Assembly: GCF_006335115.1 (NCBI RefSeq)
Contig: NZ_VDMJ01000024.1
Span: forward strand, 60,842-120,849
DNA length: 60,008 bases
DNA from: Streptomyces sp. NP160
GTDB taxonomy: Bacteria; Actinomycetota; Actinomycetes; Actinomycetales; Quadrisphaeraceae
Reading direction: 5' to 3'
Positions 55,287 through 60,008 of the stretch are shown here, piece after piece. The notes beneath the pieces are model-generated. The model had not been told where the DNA came from and did not search any database. It was given only the letters and a program-made list of their open reading frames with translations. A program made the translations under genes and the position numbers. The first letter of the stretch is position 1; each line of letters begins with the position of its first letter.

Positions 55287-55333
55287 GTGGACGGTCGCAG
55301 CAGGGTCGGAGCAAGATCAGCCACCCTCACCGG

Positions 55334-56270
55334 GTGGTCGCACGACTCATCTCCCTGACCGACGTCCTGCCGCCCTTCACCCGGCGGGACGTCGGCGGGG
55401 TGGGCATGACCCGTCACCAGCTGGACCGGCTCCTGACCTCCGGCGCCGTCGTCGAGCTGGTGCGCGGCGCCTACGTCGATGCTCGTACCGCGGCCGATCC
55501 GCTCATCGCCGCGCGTGCTGCGTCGCTGGTCCTGCCGCCGCACGTCGTCGCGTGTCGCGGGCTGGCGGCGATGGTCCACGGGGTCGACCCGCGCGGCCCG
55601 GCGCTGGACACCTCCCCGGTGCCGCTGCAGGGCCTGGTGCCGGCCAGCAACCGCACTCCGAAGTGGCGCGGGGCGTCGATCTTCGAGGCGCCGCTGGCCG
55701 CGCACGACGTCATGGAGGTCGGCGGGGTGCTGGTCACCACCCCCCGAGCGCACGGCGCTGGACTGCGCCCGCTACCTGTCCCCGCCCATGGCGCTGGCAG
55801 TGCTGGACCGCATGGACCGGCTCGGACTGGTCGACCCCGAGGTGCTGCGGGTGCGCATCGAGGAGTTCAAGGGCGACCGCGGCGTAGGGCAGGCGCGCTA
55901 CCTCATCGTGCACATGGACGGTGGCGCAGAGTCCTACGGGGAGTCCTGGTTCCGGCTGCGGCTGCTGGATGCAGGGTTTCCGCGTCCTGACGTGCAGATC
56001 TGGGTGCCGGAGCAGCGGCCGGGTGCGATGCGGTTGGACCTGGGGTGGGAGGCGCAGCGCAAGGCCGGGGAGTACGACGGGGAGGAGTTCCACTCCACGC
56101 AGGCCCAGCGCGACGCCGACGATGCGCGCCGGCTCCGGCTGGAGCGGGAGTTCGGGTGGCGGGTGCTGCCGGCGCGCAAGGGTGCGGTGCTGGGGCGGTC
56201 GCTGGAGCTGGAGCTGGCGTTCGGGGAGCTGCTGGGGATGGAGCCGAAGATCCGTCAGCGGACGTGGTGA
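55334..56270 (+). pseudogene. AbiEi/DUF559-type gene with a +1 frameshift in a C6 run
   Basis: Two frames join into one about 311-residue protein if one C is removed from the six at 55740-55745. First frame: winged-helix N-terminus (FTRRDVGGVGMTRHQLDRLL, split here as TRRDVGG and MTRHQLDRLL), then VVELVRGAYVDA and VMEVGGVLVTTP. Second frame continues ERTALDCARYL and ends with a DUF559/Vsr-like nuclease domain (LDLGWEAQRKAGEYDGEEFH, then LEREFGWRVLPA). Both parts are well conserved, so the lesion is recent, a sequencing error, or a phase-variable tract. Family: AbiEi-like antitoxin/transcription factor fused to an endonuclease-like fold; role unknown. Confidence 0.8.
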
Positions 56271-56330
56271 GGGTGGCGGAAGTCCATGATCACGAGGGGT
56301 GGGTGGCGGACGTCCATGATCACGAGGGGT
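56271..56330 (-). repeat. Copies 6a and 6b of the dispersed repeat, exact 30-bp tandem
   Basis: Two 30-bp units (56271-56300 and 56301-56330) identical except for one base (A or C at unit position 11). Each contains GTCCATGATCACGAGGGG on the plus strand. The last base enters the stop codon of the VWA gene. Confidence 0.9.
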
Positions 56331-58444
56331 CAGGAGGCGCGGCGGCTGCGCGCGCCTCCACCGGACGAGCCGTTGCGGGCGCGCAGGTAGTCGGACACCA
56401 CGAACTCCCCGAGCCGGTCCAGCGACGGCGCGAACACCCGCCCGCCGTTGCGCCGCGCCATCGCGTCGGCGAAGCGCCGCAGGCCCGGGTCCTCGCCCAG
56501 CAGGAACGTGTTGATCGCCACGCGCGAGCGCGTCATGGCGTCCACCTCGCCGACCGTCCGCCGCAGCGTCTCCGGGGACGTCGGCCAGTCGAACCACGCC
56601 TCGCCGTCGTCGTCGAGGTGGGCCGTCGGCTCCCCGTCGGTGACCACCAGGACGATCGGCTGCGCGTCCGGGTGCCTCGACACGTGGCGGCGCGCGAGCG
56701 CCAGCGCGTGCTGGAGGTTGGTGCCCTGGATCCACGCCGGCTCGACGGCGGCCAGCTCGGCGGTCGACATGGTCCGCGCCGTCCTGTCGAACCCGATGAT
56801 CTCGAACGCGTCGCTCGGGTGCTGCGTCGCCACGAGGTGCGCCAGCGCCATCGCCGTCTGCTTCATGGGCGCCCAGCGGTCCTCGGCGTACATCGACCAC
56901 GACAGGTCCACGCACAGCGCCACGGCCGCGCTGGAGCGCCGCTCGGTCTCGGCCACCGCGAAGTCCTCCGGGAGCAGCCGCACCGCCCGCTGCTGCCCGT
57001 TGGCTGAGGAGGACGACGACGGCGAGCGCGTCGCCGCGGAGCGCAGCACGGCCCGGCGCACCGTGGCCACGGAGTCGAGCGGCTGCTCGTCGCCGAACTG
57101 CCACTCGCGCCAGGTGCCCGTGGCCTCCCCGGCCGCGCCGGCGGAGCGCTCGTCGTGAGACCCGCGCCGCGAGGACTCCAGGTCGGCGAAGACACGGCGC
57201 AGCGCCGTCTGCCCGAGCCGGCGCAGCGCCTTGGGGGAGAGCTGCAGCTGGCTGGCCGGGCCGGTGAGCCAGCCCTGCTTCTTCAGCTCGCGCTCCAGCT
57301 CGGCGAGGCGGCGCAGCTGGTTGGCGGCCCCGGTGCCGAGCTGGCGCTCGACCGCCTCGACGTCCACGTCGTCGAGCCCCTGGCCGGGACCGTCCATCGC
57401 GAGCTGGTCGTCGAGGTCGTCCAGGTCCGCCAGCTCGGCGAGCGCACCCGTGGCGTCGTCCATCCCCAGCGGCTCGGAGCCGTTGAAGGACTCCCGGCCA
57501 CGCCCGCGCACGAAGGCGCCGGGGCGCAGGTCCTGCAGGTGCTGGTTGAGCGCGCTGACCTCGGCCTCCAGCCCGGCGTCGGCCATGGCCTGCGCCATGA
57601 GCTGCTGCAGCTGGCTGCGCTCCTCCTTGGACAGCGACCGCATGAGCCGCTGCATGGCGGCAGCGCGCTGCGCGAGGGCGTCGAGCAGCTCGTCGACGTC
57701 CTTCGGGTCCTCGGGGAACGCGTCGCCGTGCTCGGCCATGAACTCGGCGAACTGCTCGGTGGTGTCCTCACCGCGCTCGTGGGCGGCGAGCAGCGCGTTG
57801 AGGTCTCCCAGGAGCTCCTTGACGCCCTCCATCGACTGGCCCTGCTGGCCGCCCTCGCCCTGCTGCCCGCCCTCGCCCTGCTGGCCCATCTGGCCGAGCC
57901 CGGGGATCTGCGCCCGCAGCGCCTGCTGGCGGAGGTCGTCGAGGAGCTCCTCGTAGGTCTGCTTCGCCGCCTGCGAGGTCCAGTCGTAGTCGGCGAGCTC
58001 CCGCACTGCGGCGGCTGTGCGCCGGGGGAGCGCGTCGAGCTGGGCGTGGGCGAGCGCCGCCTCGCTGGCGTCGGCCCCGGCCCCCTCCTCGCCGGCTGAC
58101 TCGCGCTCGGCCGCCTCGGCCGCCTTCTGGTCGAGCGCAGCCCGCTCCGTGGTGAGCGCCTGCTCGAGCTTCTCCCGCGCCTGCTGCAGCGAGCCGGACA
58201 GGTCACCGGAGCTCCGCAGCTGCTCACGCCGCCGCCGCACCCGCTCGCGCAGGGCGTCGAGGCCCTCGCGGCGCCCCCGGTCGTCGTCCAGCCCGTTCCG
58301 CAGCAGGTCGCGCAGAGCCTCCTGCAGCGACCGCCCCTGCATGACGTCCCGCCCGATCGCGTCGACGGCGGCGCGCACGTCGTACGGAGGGGCGAGCGGG
58401 TCCGCGCCGCCGTCCCACGCGCCGTACCGGTAGGCCCTGCTCAT
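56330..58444 (-). CDS. VWA domain protein, partner of MoxR-type ATPase (Rv0959-like)
   Basis: 704 residues. N-terminus GAWDGGADPLAPPYDVRAAV, then long charged helices, a short Gln/Gly-rich repeat (MGQQGEGGQQGEGGQQGQ, about 225-245), more helices, and a C-terminal VWA domain whose metal site is VDLSWSMY (about 510) with the following TDGEP. Cytoplasmic; no signal peptide. ATG at 58444 follows GAGGGGG. It lies 46 bases after the MoxR-like gene, as Rv0958/Rv0959 do in mycobacteria. Such pairs work like chelatase or chaperone modules that remodel a client protein; the client is unknown. Confidence 0.87.
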   Translation of the reverse strand: MSRAYRYGAWDGGADPLAPPYDVRAAVDAIGRDVMQGRSLQEALRDLLRNGLDDDRGRREGLDALRERVRRRREQLRSSGDLSGSLQQAREKLEQALTTERAALDQKAAEAAERESAGEEGAGADASEAALAHAQLDALPRRTAAAVRELADYDWTSQAAKQTYEELLDDLRQQALRAQIPGLGQMGQQGEGGQQGEGGQQGQSMEGVKELLGDLNALLAAHERGEDTTEQFAEFMAEHGDAFPEDPKDVDELLDALAQRAAAMQRLMRSLSKEERSQLQQLMAQAMADAGLEAEVSALNQHLQDLRPGAFVRGRGRESFNGSEPLGMDDATGALAELADLDDLDDQLAMDGPGQGLDDVDVEAVERQLGTGAANQLRRLAELERELKKQGWLTGPASQLQLSPKALRRLGQTALRRVFADLESSRRGSHDERSAGAAGEATGTWREWQFGDEQPLDSVATVRRAVLRSAATRSPSSSSSANGQQRAVRLLPEDFAVAETERRSSAAVALCVDLSWSMYAEDRWAPMKQTAMALAHLVATQHPSDAFEIIGFDRTARTMSTAELAAVEPAWIQGTNLQHALALARRHVSRHPDAQPIVLVVTDGEPTAHLDDDGEAWFDWPTSPETLRRTVGEVDAMTRSRVAINTFLLGEDPGLRRFADAMARRNGGRVFAPSLDRLGEFVVSDYLRARNGSSGGGARSRRAS

Positions 58445-58490
58445 CGCGTCCCCCTCGCAGCCCGTGCCACCGTCGTCGTCGAAAGCTCTC

Positions 58491-59933
58491 TCAGCCGCCG
58501 TAGACGGCGCGGTCGCCGTGGCCGTCGCTGCCGGCCTCGACGTCCTTGGCCAGCCGGCGCGTGAGGTGCAGGCCCTCGAGGACCATCTCCACCCCCGAGG
58601 CGGCCTGCCCGGGCGTCGGGGCCTCCGGCAGGTCGAGGCGCGCCAGCACGCGGGCGAGCCCCTCGACCCTGCCGATCTGCGACAGCAGCTCGGCACTGCT
58701 CACCAGCTCGCCGGTGAAGACCGTGCCGCCCTCGGCCACCAGCGTGGTGAAGCCCGAGAGGTCCGCCCCTCCGAGCCGCGCCCGGAAGACCTCCGCGACG
58801 GCCGTGCGCAGCAGGTGCACCAGCACCTCCTCCTCGCGGCCCTCCTCACCGGACTCGAACTCGACCTTGCCGCGCAGCGTCGGGACCACGCCGTACGCGT
58901 CGCCGACGCGCGCGACCGGCTCGTCGCCGGTCAGCGCCGCGCGCCGCAGCGCCGCGCCCGAGAGGGTCTCGGCGGCGGCCACGGCGAAGCGCGCCGAGAC
59001 GCCCGAGCGCGCGTCGACCGCCGGCGACTCGCGCACGGCCCGCGTGAACCGTGCGACCACCTCGAGCAGGTGCCGCGGCACGTCGGCCACGAGCTGGGCC
59101 TCCTGCGCCACGAGCTCCACCTCGAGGTCGACGTCGAGGGGGTAGTGCGTGCGCACCTCCGCCCCGAACCGGTCCTTGAGGGGGGTGATGATGCGGCCGC
59201 GGTTGGTGTAGTCCTCGGGGTTCGCGCTGGCCACCACGAGCACGTCCAGCGGCAGGCGCAGCGTGTAGCCGCGCACCTGCACGTCGCGCTCCTCGAGCAC
59301 GTTGAGCAGCGAGACCTGGATGCGCTCGGCGAGGTCGGGCAGCTCGTTGACGGCGAAGATCCCGCGGTGCGTGCGGGGGACCAGGCCGAAGTGGATGGTC
59401 TCGGGGTCGCCCAGGGTGCGGCCCTCGGCGATGCGCACCGGGTCGACGTCGCCGATGAGGTCGCCGACGGAGGTGTCCGGGGTGGCCAGCTTCTCGGCGT
59501 ACCGCTCGGAGCGGTGCCGCCAGGAGACCGGCAGGTCGTCGCCGAGCTCGCGCGCCCGGCGGGCCGAGGCCGGGGTGATCGGCTCGAGGGGGTGCTCGCC
59601 CAGCTCGGAGCCCTCGATGACGGGCGTCCACTCGTCGAGCAGCGCCACGAGGGAGCGGATGAGGCGGGTCTTGCCCTGGCCGCGCTCGCCGAGGAGCACG
59701 AGGTCGTGCCCGGCGAGCAGGGCGCGCTCCACCTCGGGCAGCACGGTGTCGTCGAAGCCGACGACGCCGGGGAAGCGCGGCTCACCGGCGCGCATCCGCG
59801 CCAGGAGGTTCTCGCGCAGCTCGGCCTTGACCGAGCGGGGCTCGGCCTGGGGCAGCCCGCTGCTGCGCAGGGCGCCCAGGGTGGTGGGCAGGTCTTCGGG
59901 GAAGGCGCTGAGGACGGACGTCGTGTGCGTCAC
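58491..59933 (-). CDS. MoxR/ChlI-type AAA+ ATPase (Rv0958-like)
   Basis: 480 residues. Walker A is LGERGQGKTR (about 82), the Walker B region reads GIFAVNELPDL (about 195) with Asn-Glu where Asp-Glu is usual, sensor 1 is VVASANPEDYTNRGRI, and the arginine segment is PLKDRFGAEV. This form resembles magnesium chelatase subunit I-like proteins of actinobacteria. The first of two adjacent GTG codons is at 59936; the second (59933) fits a TAGCGT element at six bases. It would power the VWA protein encoded downstream. A role in cobalt or magnesium chelation is not supported by any neighbouring tetrapyrrole gene. Confidence 0.88.
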   Translation of the reverse strand: MTHTTSVLSAFPEDLPTTLGALRSSGLPQAEPRSVKAELRENLLARMRAGEPRFPGVVGFDDTVLPEVERALLAGHDLVLLGERGQGKTRLIRSLVALLDEWTPVIEGSELGEHPLEPITPASARRARELGDDLPVSWRHRSERYAEKLATPDTSVGDLIGDVDPVRIAEGRTLGDPETIHFGLVPRTHRGIFAVNELPDLAERIQVSLLNVLEERDVQVRGYTLRLPLDVLVVASANPEDYTNRGRIITPLKDRFGAEVRTHYPLDVDLEVELVAQEAQLVADVPRHLLEVVARFTRAVRESPAVDARSGVSARFAVAAAETLSGAALRRAALTGDEPVARVGDAYGVVPTLRGKVEFESGEEGREEEVLVHLLRTAVAEVFRARLGGADLSGFTTLVAEGGTVFTGELVSSAELLSQIGRVEGLARVLARLDLPEAPTPGQAASGVEMVLEGLHLTRRLAKDVEAGSDGHGDRAVYGG

Positions 59934-59939
59934 CACCTC

Positions 59940-59945
59940 ACGCTA
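59940..59945 (-). promoter_or_regulatory. Putative -10 element of the MoxR/VWA operon, leaderless
   Basis: TAGCGT on the minus strand, six bases before the GTG at 59933. Confidence 0.5.
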
Positions 59946-59984
59946 CGTCCGGATCGCCCGGAGTGCGCCACCCCGGACCCCACC

Positions 59985-60008
59985 CCCGTCCGTGATCATG
60001 GGCGTCCG
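59985..60008 (+). repeat. Copy 7 of dispersed GTGATCATGG repeat, cut by window end
   Basis: CCGTCCGTGATCATGGGC then GTCCG at the window edge; upstream of the MoxR-like gene. Confidence 0.8.

Overview
The window reads as one contiguous stretch of a very GC-rich actinomycete chromosome (about three quarters G+C by eye, strong GC3 codon bias, many GTG starts). An SsgB-family regulator, phosphatidylinositol mannoside genes (PIP synthase, acyltransferase, PimA), a Rv2578c-type radical SAM protein and a long bifunctional Rel all point to Actinomycetota. SsgB together with a TreXYZ cluster would suit a Kineosporiales-like, morphologically differentiating actinomycete, but the genus is inference. No phage, insertion sequence, CRISPR array, integrase or plasmid gene was seen.

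Layout. 0-2.7 kb: sseA-sufE sulfur transfer pair, divergent from zapE. 2.7-10.2 kb: glycogen-to-trehalose genes treX-treY-(def)-treZ on the minus strand, with peptide deformylase embedded. 10.4-12.5 kb: tRNA-Gly/Cys/Val cluster, a 450-bp repeat-rich non-coding stretch, ssgB, a small PGPGW membrane protein and a second tRNA-Val. 12.5-20 kb: MOSC protein, then thrS-HIT-pgsA-acyltransferase-pimA-membrane protein-Nudix, the conserved actinobacterial PIM operon. 20-25 kb: pdxS and pdxT (PLP synthase) separated by a small zinc-type protein, a TetR/PH-like pair and a kynureninase/Pth2 pair. 25-35.6 kb: yebC, ruvC (inverted), ruvAB, yajC-secD-secF, apt, rel. 35.4-41 kb: AbiEi-like protein, DUF349 protein and cyclophilin (minus), glyoxalase II-like hydrolase and hisS (plus). 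41-53 kb: HhH-GPD protein with an MT0933-like antitoxin, P-loop kinase, DUF1232 protein, ClC channel, UlaG-like hydrolase, heterodimeric ABC exporter, VOC protein, radical SAM, aldo/keto reductase, rhomboid-like membrane protein, kynurenine formamidase-like hydrolase. 53-60 kb: aspS, a frameshifted AbiEi/DUF559 gene, and a MoxR/VWA pair.

Gene order from thrS to aspS follows the Mycobacterium tuberculosis Rv2614c-Rv2572c block closely (established knowledge), so most of the window is conserved core genome. Interest lies in departures from it: ruvC is flipped relative to ruvAB; def sits inside the trehalose cluster; secD carries an in-frame 24-bp minisatellite; an AbiEi/DUF559 gene is broken in a C6 run; and a dispersed intergenic repeat with core GTGATCATGG[A/G]C occurs ten times, nine of them in the last 17 kb. 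Expression signals are unusually legible: at least ten genes carry a TANNNT hexamer 6-8 bases before the start codon, as expected for leaderless mRNAs, and eleven gene pairs overlap by GTGA, ATGA or TGATG, as expected for translational coupling. I found no convincing new defence or biosynthetic system.
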